DNA from: Bacteroidota bacterium
Lineage (GTDB): Bacteria > Bacteroidota > Bacteroidia > Bacteroidales > Bacteroidaceae
DNA: 64,000 bases
Assembly: GCA_023458215.1 (NCBI GenBank)
Contig: JAEXAJ010000159.1
Coordinates: 97,700 to 161,699, forward strand
Direction: 5' to 3'
Both the position numbers and the translations under genes were made by a program. Shown piece after piece: positions 8,698 to 18,163 of this stretch; position 1 is the stretch's first letter; every line of letters begins with the position of its first letter. The notes under the pieces were generated by a model that saw only the letters and a program-made list of their open reading frames with translations, ran no database searches and was not told where the DNA came from.

Positions 8698-9630
8698 ATG
8701 CAGTACCATGAAATCGGCAAAACAGGGATGAAAGTATCTTCCCTTAGCTTCGGAGCTTCTTCGTTGGGAGGAGTTTTCCATGATATTAAAGAGAAAGAAG
8801 GCGTTGAAGCGGTCTTTACGGCTATCGAATTAGGAATGAATTTTATCGACGTTTCTCCTTACTACGGGCATTATAAAGCCGAAACGGTGTTGGGTAAAGC
8901 ACTGAAAGACATCCCTCGTGACCGTTATTACCTATCCACTAAGGTAGGACGCTACGGCGCGGACGGAATTAATACGTGGGATTACTCGGCAAAGCGTGTC
9001 ACCGAAAGCGTGTACCAAAGTATGGAGAGGCTGAATATCGACTTCATTGATCTGATTAATGTACACGATATTGAGTTTGCCGATTTGAACCAAGTGGTGA
9101 ATGAAACACTGCCTGCGTTGGTCGAACTGCGTGAGAAAGGTGTAGTGGGGCATGTGGGGATTACCGATCTGCAACTCGAAAACTTGCAATGGGTTATAGA
9201 GCATTCGCCCAATGGCACTGTCGAGTCTATTCTCAACTTCTGCCACTACTGCCTTTGTGATGATAAATTGGTGGACTTCCTCGATTACTTTGAGTCCAAA
9301 GGTATCGGTGTTATCAATGCCTCTCCCTTGTCTATGGGACTATTGACCGAACGTGGCGTACCTGCATGGCATCCGGCTCCTGCCACTTTGGTCGCTGCAT
9401 GCCGCCGGGCGATGGAGCATTGCAAGGCAACCCACTATCCGATCGAGAAACTCGCTATGCAGTTCTCTGTCAGCAATCCTAGAATTGCCACCACCCTGTT
9501 CAGTACTGCCAATCCGCAGAATGTGAAGAAGAATGTCTCGTTCATAGAAGAACCGATGGATTGGGAGTTGGTCAATGAAGTTCGGAAGATCATAGGAGAT
9601 CAGCAACGTGTAAGCTGGGCAAACTCATAA
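8698..9630 (+). CDS. Aldo/keto reductase, L-galactose (L-fucose) 1-dehydrogenase-like
   Basis: 310 residues, one TIM-barrel aldo/keto reductase domain. The catalytic tetrad is visible as Asp51, Tyr56 (FIDVSPYYG), Lys82 (STKVGRYG) and His123 (NVHDIEF). Long stretches (VHDIEFADL, VINASPLSMGLLTERG, PAWHPA) match what I recall of plant L-galactose dehydrogenase, so oxidation of L-galactose or its 6-deoxy form L-fucose at C1 to the lactone, with NAD(P)+, is the best guess. It is cytosolic and the first gene of the operon, and a lactonase-type hydrolase follows after 14 bases, which fits the next step. Confidence 0.82.
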   Translation: MQYHEIGKTGMKVSSLSFGASSLGGVFHDIKEKEGVEAVFTAIELGMNFIDVSPYYGHYKAETVLGKALKDIPRDRYYLSTKVGRYGADGINTWDYSAKRVTESVYQSMERLNIDFIDLINVHDIEFADLNQVVNETLPALVELREKGVVGHVGITDLQLENLQWVIEHSPNGTVESILNFCHYCLCDDKLVDFLDYFESKGIGVINASPLSMGLLTERGVPAWHPAPATLVAACRRAMEHCKATHYPIEKLAMQFSVSNPRIATTLFSTANPQNVKKNVSFIEEPMDWELVNEVRKIIGDQQRVSWANS

Positions 9631-9644
9631 TATCGGATTGCCCT

Positions 9645-10568
9645 ATGGACTATACAATCATTGATGCCCATGCCCATTTGTGGCTGCGACAAGATACGCT
9701 GGTAGACGGCTTGCCTATCCGTACTTTAGAACAAGGTCGTTCGCTGTTTATGGGAGAAGTGCGCCAGATGCTTCCCCCTTTTATGGTGGACGGCGTGAAT
9801 AGTGCGGAGGTTTTCCTTTCGAATATGGATTATGCCCGTGTCTCGGCTGCCGTCATTACGCAAGAGTATATTGATGGTATTCAGAATGACTATCTGGAAG
9901 AGGTTGTTTCGCGCTATCCCAACCGTTTCTTTGTGTGTGGCATGTGCGAATTCCGTAAGCCGGGTTTCTTTGCGCAGGCTAAAGAGCTTATTGAAAAAGG
10001 GTTTAAGGCTATCAAGATTCCTGCTCAACGTCTGTTGTTGAAAGAAGGGCGGGTGATGCTGAATAATGATGAGATGATGCGGATGTTCCGTTATATGGAG
10101 GAGCGGGGAGTCCTGCTTTCCATCGACCTGGCAGACGGAGCTACGCAAGTTTCCGAAATGGAAGAGGTTATTCAGGAGTGTCCCCGCTTGAAGATTGCTA
10201 TCGGGCACTTCGGGATGGTGACACTTCCCGATTGGGAAGAACAAATCCGCTTGGCACGCCATCCGCAGGTGATGATTGAGTCCGGAGGAATCACCTGGCT
10301 TTTCAATGATGAGTTCTATCCGTTTGCCGGAGCAGTAAAAGCCATCCGCAAGGCTGCCGAATTGGTTGGAATGGAGAAGTTAATGTGGGGTTCCGATTAT
10401 CCGCGTACCATTACAGCCATTACTTACAAGATGTCATACGACTTCATCACCAAGTCCGTGGAACTGACGGATGATGAAAAGCGATTATTCTTAGGAGAGA
10501 ATGCCCGTCGATTTTATGGCTTTGCTAATCTCTCCATACCACCTTACATCAAAAATATGTCAGAGTAA
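9645..10568 (+). CDS. Amidohydrolase-family sugar lactonase
   Basis: 307 residues of the amidohydrolase-2 (TIM-barrel metal hydrolase) family. Metal-binding motifs are His9-x-His11 (DAHAHLW), GHFG near residue 187 and WGSDYP near 248, where the Asp is the catalytic base. In this family lactonases such as L-rhamnono- and L-fucono-lactonase open aldonolactones. Being sandwiched between a sugar dehydrogenase and a FucP-like permease, it most likely hydrolyses L-galactono- or L-fucono-lactone to the aldonate. Other amidohydrolase substrates cannot be excluded from sequence alone. Confidence 0.75.
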   Translation: MDYTIIDAHAHLWLRQDTLVDGLPIRTLEQGRSLFMGEVRQMLPPFMVDGVNSAEVFLSNMDYARVSAAVITQEYIDGIQNDYLEEVVSRYPNRFFVCGMCEFRKPGFFAQAKELIEKGFKAIKIPAQRLLLKEGRVMLNNDEMMRMFRYMEERGVLLSIDLADGATQVSEMEEVIQECPRLKIAIGHFGMVTLPDWEEQIRLARHPQVMIESGGITWLFNDEFYPFAGAVKAIRKAAELVGMEKLMWGSDYPRTITAITYKMSYDFITKSVELTDDEKRLFLGENARRFYGFANLSIPPYIKNMSE

Positions 10569-10583
10569 ATAAAGGACAACACC

Positions 10584-11840
10584 ATGAAACACAATAAATA
10601 TACCATCCCTCTTGCACTGGTCTTTTGCCTGTTCTTTTTGTGGGCAATCAGCAGCAATCTGCTGCCTACCATGATAAGGCAATTGATGAAAACTTGCGAG
10701 CTGAATACTTTTGAAGCCTCTTTCACCGAGACCGCTTATTGGCTTGCCTACTTCATCTTCCCCATACCCATAGCTATGTTTATGAAACGTTACAGTTATA
10801 AATCGGGAATAATCTTCGGTCTGGTACTGGCTGCCATCGGTGGGTTGCTTTTCTTCCCGGCTGCCATCTTGAAAGAGTATTGGGCTTATCTTTGTATCTT
10901 CTTCATCATCGCTACCGGAATGTGCTTTCTGGAAACAGCAGCCAATCCGTATGTCACTGTCTTAGGAGCGCCCGAAACTGCTCCGCGGCGGCTGAACCTG
11001 GCTCAATCCTTCAATGGACTGGGTGCTTTTATAGCCGCTATGTTCTTGAGCAAACTGGTTCTTAGCGGCTCACAATACAGCCGCGACACACTTCCCGCAG
11101 ATTATCCGGGCGGTTGGCAAGCGTACATGCAGTTGGAGACGGACGCCATGAAGCTTCCTTATCTGATATTGGCTCTGCTGCTGATTGTGATTGCGGTCGT
11201 TTTCGTTTTCTCCAAACTTCCGAAGATTGGAGATGAAGATACGCATGCAGCCTCCGGCAAGAAAGAAAAGCTGATAGACTTTGGCGTATTGAAACATTCG
11301 CATTTGCGTTGGGGAGTGATTGCCCAGTTCTTTTATAATGGCGGGCAGACGGCTATTAACAGTCTGTTCTTGGTTTATTGCTGTACCTACGCCGGAATGC
11401 CCGAAGATACTGCCACTACCTTTTTTGGCCTGTATATGCTTGCCTTCCTTGCGGGACGTTGGATAGGTACGGGGCTGATGGTGAAATTTCGTCCGCAGGA
11501 TATGCTGTTGGTCTATGCCTTGATGAATATTCTTCTGTGTGGAGTAGTCATGGTATTTGGAGGAATGGTGGGATTGTATGCAATGCTGGCTATCTCTTTC
11601 TTCATGTCCATCATGTACCCCACTCAGTTCTCACTGGCACTGAAAGGATTGGGCGGACAGACAAAGAGCGGTTCGGCTTTCCTTGTCATGGCTATTGTGG
11701 GTAATGCTTGCCTTCCTCAGCTGACGGCGTACCTGATGCATGTGAATGAGCATATTTACTATGTGGCATATTGTGTGCCGATGATTTGTTTCGTCTTCTG
11801 TGCCTATTATGGATGGAAGGGGTATAAAGTGATTGATTAA
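10584..11840 (+). CDS. FucP-like MFS sugar:proton symporter
   Basis: 418 residues with about 12 membrane helices, of the fucose permease branch of the major facilitator superfamily. Family traits include the N-terminal LVFCLFFLWAISSNLLPTM helix and ETAANPYVTVLG in the fourth helix region, which mirrors the FucP/GlcP motif. It should import a sugar across the inner membrane with protons. L-fucose and L-galactose differ only at C6 and both are accepted by E. coli FucP as far as is known, so the transporter fits the dehydrogenase and lactonase just upstream (15-base gap). Confidence 0.82.
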   Translation: MKHNKYTIPLALVFCLFFLWAISSNLLPTMIRQLMKTCELNTFEASFTETAYWLAYFIFPIPIAMFMKRYSYKSGIIFGLVLAAIGGLLFFPAAILKEYWAYLCIFFIIATGMCFLETAANPYVTVLGAPETAPRRLNLAQSFNGLGAFIAAMFLSKLVLSGSQYSRDTLPADYPGGWQAYMQLETDAMKLPYLILALLLIVIAVVFVFSKLPKIGDEDTHAASGKKEKLIDFGVLKHSHLRWGVIAQFFYNGGQTAINSLFLVYCCTYAGMPEDTATTFFGLYMLAFLAGRWIGTGLMVKFRPQDMLLVYALMNILLCGVVMVFGGMVGLYAMLAISFFMSIMYPTQFSLALKGLGGQTKSGSAFLVMAIVGNACLPQLTAYLMHVNEHIYYVAYCVPMICFVFCAYYGWKGYKVID

Positions 11841-11852
11841 AATGGGAACGGA

Positions 11853-12006
11853 GTATCTCAAACTCCTCCGCCTGTAAGGGGAGGTGCCCGTAGGGCGGAG
11901 GGGGTTTACATCCGAAGGGACTTGCACAAAGTTACTTTCTATTTACGTAAGACCCCTCCGCCCGCAAGCGGGCACCTCCCCTTACAGGCGGAGGAGCTTG
12001 AGATAC
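11853..12006. repeat. Long inverted repeat within the sugar operon
   Basis: Arm 11853-11905 and arm 11952-12006 are near-perfect reverse complements over about 53 bp, sharing CCTCCGCCTGTAAGGGGAGG and the outer GTATCTCAA, around a 46-base loop. It is much more GC-rich than its surroundings. It lies between the permease stop and the alcohol dehydrogenase start and would fold into a very stable RNA hairpin, so it may end or process the operon mRNA. It could also be a small non-autonomous mobile repeat; no ORF or target-site duplication is evident. Confidence 0.8.
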
Positions 12007-12066
12007 ACTTGCTATCACGCGCCGCTTCATTTAATAGTGATTAGTTCTTAATAAAATAAAGATAAT

Positions 12067-13083
12067 ATGAAAGCTGTACAAATTGTCAACCCCTTTGAAA
12101 TGCAAGTGGTTGAATTGGAAAAACCGGTGGTGGGTGCCGGCGAAGTATTGGTTAAGATAAAGTATGTCGGTTTCTGTGGTTCCGACTTGAATACCTTTCT
12201 AGGGCGTAACCCGATGGTGAAACTCCCTGTCATTCCCGGACATGAGGTCGGGGCGGTGATCGAAGAAATCGGTGAGGATGTACCAGCCGGTTTCGAACGG
12301 GGAATGAACGTTACGCTGAATCCTTATACTAATTGTGGTAAATGTGCCTCTTGCCGTAACGGTCGTGTCAATGCCTGCCAGTACAACGAAACCCTCGGTG
12401 TACAGCGCAATGGCGTAATGTGCGAATATGCGGTATTGCCTTGGACTAAGATTATTCCCGCGGGAAATATCTCTCCCCGTGATTGTGCGTTGATTGAACC
12501 CATGAGTGTAGGCTTTCATGCTGTTTCTATCGGTAGGATAATCGATAATGAATTTGTCATGGTGATAGGTTGCGGAATGATTGGTGTCGGCGCCATTGTG
12601 CGTGCCGCCTTACGTGGTGCAACTGTTATTGCTGTTGATTTGGATGATGAAAAACTGGAATTAGCAAAGCGAATAGGGGCATCTTATGCCATCAATTCCA
12701 AGACCGAAAATGTACACGAACGAGTACAGGAGATAACCAAAGGTTTTGGTGCCGATGTCGTAATTGAAGCCGTGGGTAGTCCTGCAACCTACGTCATGGC
12801 TGTTGACGAGGTCGGCTTTACAGGACGTGTTGTCTGCATCGGTTATGCAAAGAGCGAAGTTGCCTTCCAAACCAAGTATTTTGTACAAAAGGAATTAATG
12901 ATTCATGGTTCGCGTAACGCATTGCCTGCCGATTTTCGTGCGGTTATCAACTATATGGAAGCCGGTAATTGTCCGGTCGAAGAATTGATAACAAAAATCG
13001 TTCAACCCGGCAAAGCCCTTGAAGCTATGAAAGCTTGGGAAGCCAATCCGGGAAAAGTATTTAGAATCTTAGTAGAGTTTTAG
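12067..13083 (+). CDS. Zinc-dependent alcohol dehydrogenase, L-galactonate 5-dehydrogenase-like
   Basis: 338 residues, a medium-chain dehydrogenase. Catalytic zinc ligands are Cys37, His59 and Glu60 (GHE); structural zinc is held by Cys90, Cys93, Cys96 and Cys104; the Rossmann motif is GCGMIG near 174. The region LMIHGSRNALPADF and the IEPMSVGFHAV segment resemble E. coli LgoD (YjjN), which oxidises L-galactonate to D-tagaturonate. That reaction would follow the lactonase in this operon. Sorbitol- or threonine-dehydrogenase-type activity is the alternative. It lies after the long inverted repeat, and its stop is followed after two bases by the next ORF. Confidence 0.78.
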   Translation: MKAVQIVNPFEMQVVELEKPVVGAGEVLVKIKYVGFCGSDLNTFLGRNPMVKLPVIPGHEVGAVIEEIGEDVPAGFERGMNVTLNPYTNCGKCASCRNGRVNACQYNETLGVQRNGVMCEYAVLPWTKIIPAGNISPRDCALIEPMSVGFHAVSIGRIIDNEFVMVIGCGMIGVGAIVRAALRGATVIAVDLDDEKLELAKRIGASYAINSKTENVHERVQEITKGFGADVVIEAVGSPATYVMAVDEVGFTGRVVCIGYAKSEVAFQTKYFVQKELMIHGSRNALPADFRAVINYMEAGNCPVEELITKIVQPGKALEAMKAWEANPGKVFRILVEF

Positions 13084-13085
13084 TT

Positions 13086-14702
13086 ATGATGAAGAAATTA
13101 GTATGTTTAATTGGGTTGGGACTGCTATGCGCTTCGCTCCATGCCCAAATTACCGAACGAGAGCGTCCCGCTGAGTGGAAACAACTTGTAACTGGAGCCC
13201 GCTTCATGGACCGCTTCCTTCCCATGCCCGATGGTACTCAGGCTAAAGGTGTCTGGGGAGCCGACAGTGTTCAAAATCGCTATGTAGACAATGGCATCGA
13301 ACTACCGGAAATCTCCTTCTGGGGTGGAAATATCTTACAGGCTGCTGATGGGAAGTATCATCTTTATGTGTGCGGTTGGCCCGAGAGCTCTCCCAAAGGA
13401 CATATGTTTTGGTCAAACTCTACGGTTTATCATGCTGTTTGTGATAATTCTGTAGGACCTTTTAAAATTCAGAACTCTGTAGGTAAGGGACATAATCCCG
13501 AAGCCTTCCGGTTGAAAGACGGTCGGGTTGTGGTTTATGTGATTGATGGCTATTACATTGCCGACAAGGAAGACAGTTCAGTCTGGACATACGGCAAGTT
13601 CGACTTCGATCCGCGTGACCGTAAAATTATCGAAGGTTTGTCTAATCTCACTTTTGCCCGCCGGCAAGATGATTCTTATCTCATGGTGTGTCGCGGTGGT
13701 GGTGTTTGGATTAGCAAAGACGGACTTTCCACGTATTCTCAGTTGACCGACAAGCGGGTTTATCCTGCCGTAGAAGGTCATTTTGAAGATCCGGTAGTAT
13801 GGCGGGACGAACTTCAGTACCATTTGATCGTAAACGACTGGTTAGGTCGGATAGCTTTCTATCAACGTTCAAAAGATGGCATTCATTGGGTTACTGAGCA
13901 AGGAGAAGCTTATGTGCCGGGTGTATCTTTCCACAAAGACGGCGAAGTGGAACATTGGTTCAAATACGAACGTCCCAAAGTATTTCAGGACGGACATGGT
14001 CGTGCCGTTCAAATGAACTTTGCAGTAATTGATACTCTTAAGTGGGAAGATAAGCCTAATGACCGCCATAGTTCGAAAAATATCAGTATTCCATTGAATA
14101 AAGGTTTACTTCTTTCTGTTTTGAATGAGAAAGTGATTACTCCCTCTACTCGTAACATTGAAGTAAAGATTGCAGCCGAAGAAGGCTTTAATCCTCAGAC
14201 GGATGTGGATGTACAATCCTTACGTTTCGGTTCTTTTACAGAAGTGAACTTCGGTCGTGGTTGCAAACCCTTGAAAACAAGAAACTCCGGTAACGATCTG
14301 ATTGTGGTATTCAGTGGAAAAGGAAGCGGTATCACAGCCGATGAATTTGCACCGAAACTGATCGGAAAAGATAAGAACGGTGCTCTGCTTTTCGGCTATG
14401 CCCGTCTGCCTTATGTCGATTATCAACCGGCTTTGTTATCTGCCCGCCGCCCTGTTTACGACAAAGATAAAGGTGAGCTGAAAGTCGAAGTACAGAACTT
14501 TGGTTTATCAGCTTCAAAGCCTGTTGAAGTGGAAGTGATGTGTAACGGAGTCAGTCAGGGACGCACTGCGATACAGACGCTGAAGCCATACGAAACAGTG
14601 AATTTATTCGTGAAACCTGTATCTTCCGCTTTCGATGACAAGTCTCAGTTTGAAGTCACTTTTATACAGAATGGAGTAGAGATAGAAAAGAATCAGTTTT
14701 AA
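13086..14702 (+). CDS. Secreted beta-propeller protein, probable glycosidase of unrecognised family
   Basis: 538 residues with a signal peptide (about 1-21). Repeated blade-like segments (DGKYHLYVCGWPE; GHNPEAFRLKDGRVVVY; EDPVVWRDELQYHLIVNDWLGR) suggest a five-bladed propeller like GH43, GH32 or GH117, with acidic residues at the blade starts that could be catalytic. Residues about 455-538 look like a CARDB/NEW3 Ig-type module. I cannot assign a family. It starts two bases after the alcohol dehydrogenase stop and precedes GH97 by 28 bases, so it is co-transcribed with L-sugar catabolic genes and is a candidate for releasing that sugar from a polymer or side chain. Confidence 0.65.
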   Translation: MMKKLVCLIGLGLLCASLHAQITERERPAEWKQLVTGARFMDRFLPMPDGTQAKGVWGADSVQNRYVDNGIELPEISFWGGNILQAADGKYHLYVCGWPESSPKGHMFWSNSTVYHAVCDNSVGPFKIQNSVGKGHNPEAFRLKDGRVVVYVIDGYYIADKEDSSVWTYGKFDFDPRDRKIIEGLSNLTFARRQDDSYLMVCRGGGVWISKDGLSTYSQLTDKRVYPAVEGHFEDPVVWRDELQYHLIVNDWLGRIAFYQRSKDGIHWVTEQGEAYVPGVSFHKDGEVEHWFKYERPKVFQDGHGRAVQMNFAVIDTLKWEDKPNDRHSSKNISIPLNKGLLLSVLNEKVITPSTRNIEVKIAAEEGFNPQTDVDVQSLRFGSFTEVNFGRGCKPLKTRNSGNDLIVVFSGKGSGITADEFAPKLIGKDKNGALLFGYARLPYVDYQPALLSARRPVYDKDKGELKVEVQNFGLSASKPVEVEVMCNGVSQGRTAIQTLKPYETVNLFVKPVSSAFDDKSQFEVTFIQNGVEIEKNQF

Positions 14703-14730
14703 TCACTCTAATCGAAAAACACGTAACCTT

Positions 14731-16668
14731 ATGAAAACAACACTTTGTAGTATAGTAAATATATTCTGCCTGTTGGCAATAACCTTTTTCTCCTGTACTT
14801 CTACCGGCGAAGAGTTAGTATCACCTGATGGTAAAATTACTCTGTCGGTTACTGTAGGCGATACTAATGAAAAGGGTTTTGGAAAAGCATTCTTCACGGT
14901 TGATTATAACGATGGGAAGTCTTCAAAAAGTGTCTTATCCAAAGGCATTTTGGGCATAGAAACAGAACAGCAGAAATTCTGTGAGTTGAAGTTAACTTCT
15001 GTTTCAGACATTAGGCAGATAAGCGAAGACTACACGATGATAACCGGAAAGCAAAGCCATTGCAGTAATTACGGCTCTGAAAGAATCTATAGCTTTGAAA
15101 ATGAAAACCAACAGGAATTGCAGGTCATTTTCCGGGTGTACGACGATGGTGTCGTTTTTCGATATGCTTTTAACGGTATCGGTGCCGATACGGAGTATAT
15201 TACAGATGAACGGACCACATACTTTATACCCGACGGTACGAAAAGATGGATGCAACAATACAGTGATGGCGGCTACGAAGGTTTCTATCCGTTGGCAACC
15301 AATGGCGAATCAGTCAATCAGAAGAATGCTCATCTTTGGGGATATCCTGCACTCATCGAACCTCAGGACTCTATTTTTATGCTGATAACAGAAGCCGGCA
15401 TGACAAAAGGACATAGTGGTTCCAGAATGGATAACAAGAATAATCCCGACGAATATAACGTTCAACTCATTGATGAGAAACTTGCTTTCAATCAATCATA
15501 CACCTCGCCCTGGCGCGTATTGATAGTCGGATCACTTTCTGATGTCGTAGAATCTACCTTGGTAACAGATGTGTCGGAGCCTTGCAAATTGAAAAATACG
15601 GATTGGATTGTTCCCGGTACGGCAGCTTGGATCTATTGGGCATATAATCATGGTTCGAGAGATTATCAGATTGTGAAAGAGTACATTGATCTGGCTGCCG
15701 AGATGAAATGGCCGTACGACCTCATCGACTGGGAATGGGATGTCATGGGAAATGGAGGCACTATGCAAGATGCAGTGAAATATGCTCATTCCAAAGGGGT
15801 GAAACCGTTGTTGTGGTATAACTCCGGTACCAGTTGGATAGGTCCTGGCGCTCCGGGTCCGCTCGACCGTTTGAATACCCGTGAAAATAGACAGAAAGAA
15901 TTTGCCTGGCTCAAAGAACTCGGCGTTGCGGGTATAAAGATAGACTTCTTTGCGGAGGATGGTGTAGACATCATGGACTATTATCAGGATATACTGGAAG
16001 ATGCGGCCGACTATCAGTTACTGATCAATTTCCACGGTGCTGCCATTCCCCGTGGCTGGCAAAGAACCTACCCGCACTTGATGTCAGTGGAGGGAGTGTA
16101 TGGTGCCGAATGGTATAATAACAAACCCATTTTAACTGATCGGGCTGCTGCGCATAATGCCACACTACCTTTCACCCGGAATGTGGTGGGATCTATGGAC
16201 TATACACCCGGCACCTTCTCCGATTCACAACATCCACACATCACCTCTTACGGACATGAACTCGCTTTACCTGTTATCTTTGAATCGGCCTTGCAGCACA
16301 TGCCCGACCGTCCTTTAGTTTACCGAACCATGCCCGAAGAAATTAAATCATTTCTTACAGCCTTGCCTACTGCCTGGGACGAAACCAAACTTCTAGAAGG
16401 ATATCCCGGCATTGAGGTCATACTTGCACGCCGTAAAGGAAATATGTGGTATATCGGTGGGATTAACGGAACCGATGAGTCAAGGACACTTCGCTTCAAT
16501 CCTTCTTCCTTAGCAGGAATCGGTAAAACGATGACTCTCTTCAAAGATGGAACGGACAGCAAAAGTTTTGCTGTGGAAACAGATATTCCACTGAAAGATA
16601 TGAAAAGTGAAATACAGATCGACTGCCTGCCTCGCGGTGGATTTGTAGCATTAATACCGATAAACTAA
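14731..16668 (+). CDS. GH97 family glycosidase, retaining alpha-galactosidase type
   Basis: 645 residues with a lipoprotein signal (lipobox ending at Cys22, FFSCTST), so anchored in the cell envelope. An N-terminal beta-sandwich is followed by the GH97 barrel. Asp405 in AGIKIDFF occupies the nucleophile position of retaining GH97 enzymes, and Glu460 (GAEW), 55 residues later, fits the acid/base spacing I recall for the Bacteroides retaining alpha-galactosidase (Asp415/Glu470). Inverting SusB-type enzymes have Glu-based machinery instead. Expected action: removing alpha-linked galactose, possibly the L-enantiomer or a related sugar given the operon. Confidence 0.88.
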   Translation: MKTTLCSIVNIFCLLAITFFSCTSTGEELVSPDGKITLSVTVGDTNEKGFGKAFFTVDYNDGKSSKSVLSKGILGIETEQQKFCELKLTSVSDIRQISEDYTMITGKQSHCSNYGSERIYSFENENQQELQVIFRVYDDGVVFRYAFNGIGADTEYITDERTTYFIPDGTKRWMQQYSDGGYEGFYPLATNGESVNQKNAHLWGYPALIEPQDSIFMLITEAGMTKGHSGSRMDNKNNPDEYNVQLIDEKLAFNQSYTSPWRVLIVGSLSDVVESTLVTDVSEPCKLKNTDWIVPGTAAWIYWAYNHGSRDYQIVKEYIDLAAEMKWPYDLIDWEWDVMGNGGTMQDAVKYAHSKGVKPLLWYNSGTSWIGPGAPGPLDRLNTRENRQKEFAWLKELGVAGIKIDFFAEDGVDIMDYYQDILEDAADYQLLINFHGAAIPRGWQRTYPHLMSVEGVYGAEWYNNKPILTDRAAAHNATLPFTRNVVGSMDYTPGTFSDSQHPHITSYGHELALPVIFESALQHMPDRPLVYRTMPEEIKSFLTALPTAWDETKLLEGYPGIEVILARRKGNMWYIGGINGTDESRTLRFNPSSLAGIGKTMTLFKDGTDSKSFAVETDIPLKDMKSEIQIDCLPRGGFVALIPIN

Positions 16669-16670
16669 TT

Positions 16671-18146
16671 ATGAGAACGAAGTTATTACTACCCATCTTG
16701 CTTTTCTGTAGTTCCACTTGTTTAGCGCAGAACTATAATCCGATTATCCCGGATAATGTAGCTGACCCTTCTATCTCCAAGTTCGGAGACACTTACTATC
16801 TGTATGGCACCACCGATATAGACAGGGGGCTTGAAGAAATGGGGCCTCCGGTAGTGTGGAAATCAAAGGACTTTGTGAACTGGAGCTTTGAAGGAACCAT
16901 ACTTAAAGATATTGACTGGAATAAGCCCTACGTCTATGCCGATAAGGATGGTATAAAGAAATACGGCTATTACAGATACTGGGCTCCCGGGCGGGCAATA
17001 AAGAAAGGCAATCTTTATTATTTATTCCCTACCATCGTCTCACCGGACGGAACCTGCCCCGTCTATACATTGGTGTCAGAATCGCCCGACGGACCATTCC
17101 GCTTTCAAAATGGTGATGGCTTGTTTTGGGATCATCAACCCGAAGGAAAGAAAGTTAGTCAACCTTTTATCCCCGATATAGATGTGGAACCGTTTACCGA
17201 TGAGGATGGCAAAAACTATGTCTACTGGCGACGTCGAAAAGCGGCACAGGTCGATAGTGACTTTTCTCGGATTCAGGGAGAAGTTATCACTATGCCTACC
17301 AAAAGGGATGCTTACTCGGAAGGGCCGACACTCTTCAAAAGAAAGGGTATTTACTATTATGTATACACTCAAGGAGGCGATCAGAACTATCGCAATGCCT
17401 ACATGATGAGTAAAACAGGACCATTGAAAGGGTTCGAAGCACCCAAAGGTAACGATGTATTCATTTCTTCTTCTCTTGAAAACGGAGTATGGGGACCCGG
17501 TCATGGAAATGTATTCTACGACGCTGATCCAGATACTTATGTTTTTGTATATTTAGAGTTTGGTGAAGGAAGCACTACCCGGCAGGTGTTTGCAAACAAG
17601 ATGCAGTTTAATTCGGACGGAACGATTAAAACCATCGTTCCCGATTTTAAGGGCGTGGGATATCTTAAGAATACACCCGATACCCGTATTAATCTGGCAC
17701 TGAATGCAAAAGTATCGGCATCAAGTAATAAGAAAGAAAAAGTATCTACCGAGAAGGTAGAAACAGATCAGAACAACCCTAAACCCAATGAAGGATCTGT
17801 AGTTGTCGCATCCCGTACCTTCACTTACGAAGCGGGTAATGCGGTTGACGGTTCAAATGGAACCCGTTGGATGGCGTCGGGAGATGATAAAAGTCCGTGT
17901 CTTACTCTTGATTTTGAGAAGATCATCTCTCTCAATACCTGTGAGATGGCATTTACATTCCCCGCTTTCGGACATGCATGGATTCTGGAGAAGTCCGTAG
18001 ATGGACGTCACTGGCAGGTATGTGGCATACAGGATGAAGTGGTAGCACGTTCTCCACACATAGCCACTGGAATAGGAGAAGCCAGATACTTGAGACTGAA
18101 AATAGTAAAAGGGAATCCCGGGTTATGGGAAATAAAAGTGTATTAA
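16671..18146 (+). CDS. GH43-family glycosidase with C-terminal F5/8-type domain
   Basis: 491 residues with a signal peptide ending near LAQ20. The five-bladed propeller shows the GH43 triad: base Asp32 (VADPSISK), modulator Asp169 or Asp171 (PDIDVEP) and acid Glu217 (YSEGPT). Residues about 345-491 form a discoidin/F5/8-type sugar-binding module (ALNAKVSASS, WMASGDD, RYLRLKI). Subfamily, and hence arabinofuranosidase, xylosidase or galactosidase activity, cannot be set by eye. It starts two bases after the GH97 stop, within the operon. Confidence 0.87.
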   Translation: MRTKLLLPILLFCSSTCLAQNYNPIIPDNVADPSISKFGDTYYLYGTTDIDRGLEEMGPPVVWKSKDFVNWSFEGTILKDIDWNKPYVYADKDGIKKYGYYRYWAPGRAIKKGNLYYLFPTIVSPDGTCPVYTLVSESPDGPFRFQNGDGLFWDHQPEGKKVSQPFIPDIDVEPFTDEDGKNYVYWRRRKAAQVDSDFSRIQGEVITMPTKRDAYSEGPTLFKRKGIYYYVYTQGGDQNYRNAYMMSKTGPLKGFEAPKGNDVFISSSLENGVWGPGHGNVFYDADPDTYVFVYLEFGEGSTTRQVFANKMQFNSDGTIKTIVPDFKGVGYLKNTPDTRINLALNAKVSASSNKKEKVSTEKVETDQNNPKPNEGSVVVASRTFTYEAGNAVDGSNGTRWMASGDDKSPCLTLDFEKIISLNTCEMAFTFPAFGHAWILEKSVDGRHWQVCGIQDEVVARSPHIATGIGEARYLRLKIVKGNPGLWEIKVY

Positions 18147-18163
18147 CTAAACGATATCACACC

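Noticed and set aside
18125..18163. Upstream start for the second GH43 gene
   Set aside because: It would overlap the previous gene and put 13 charged residues before a clean signal peptide.
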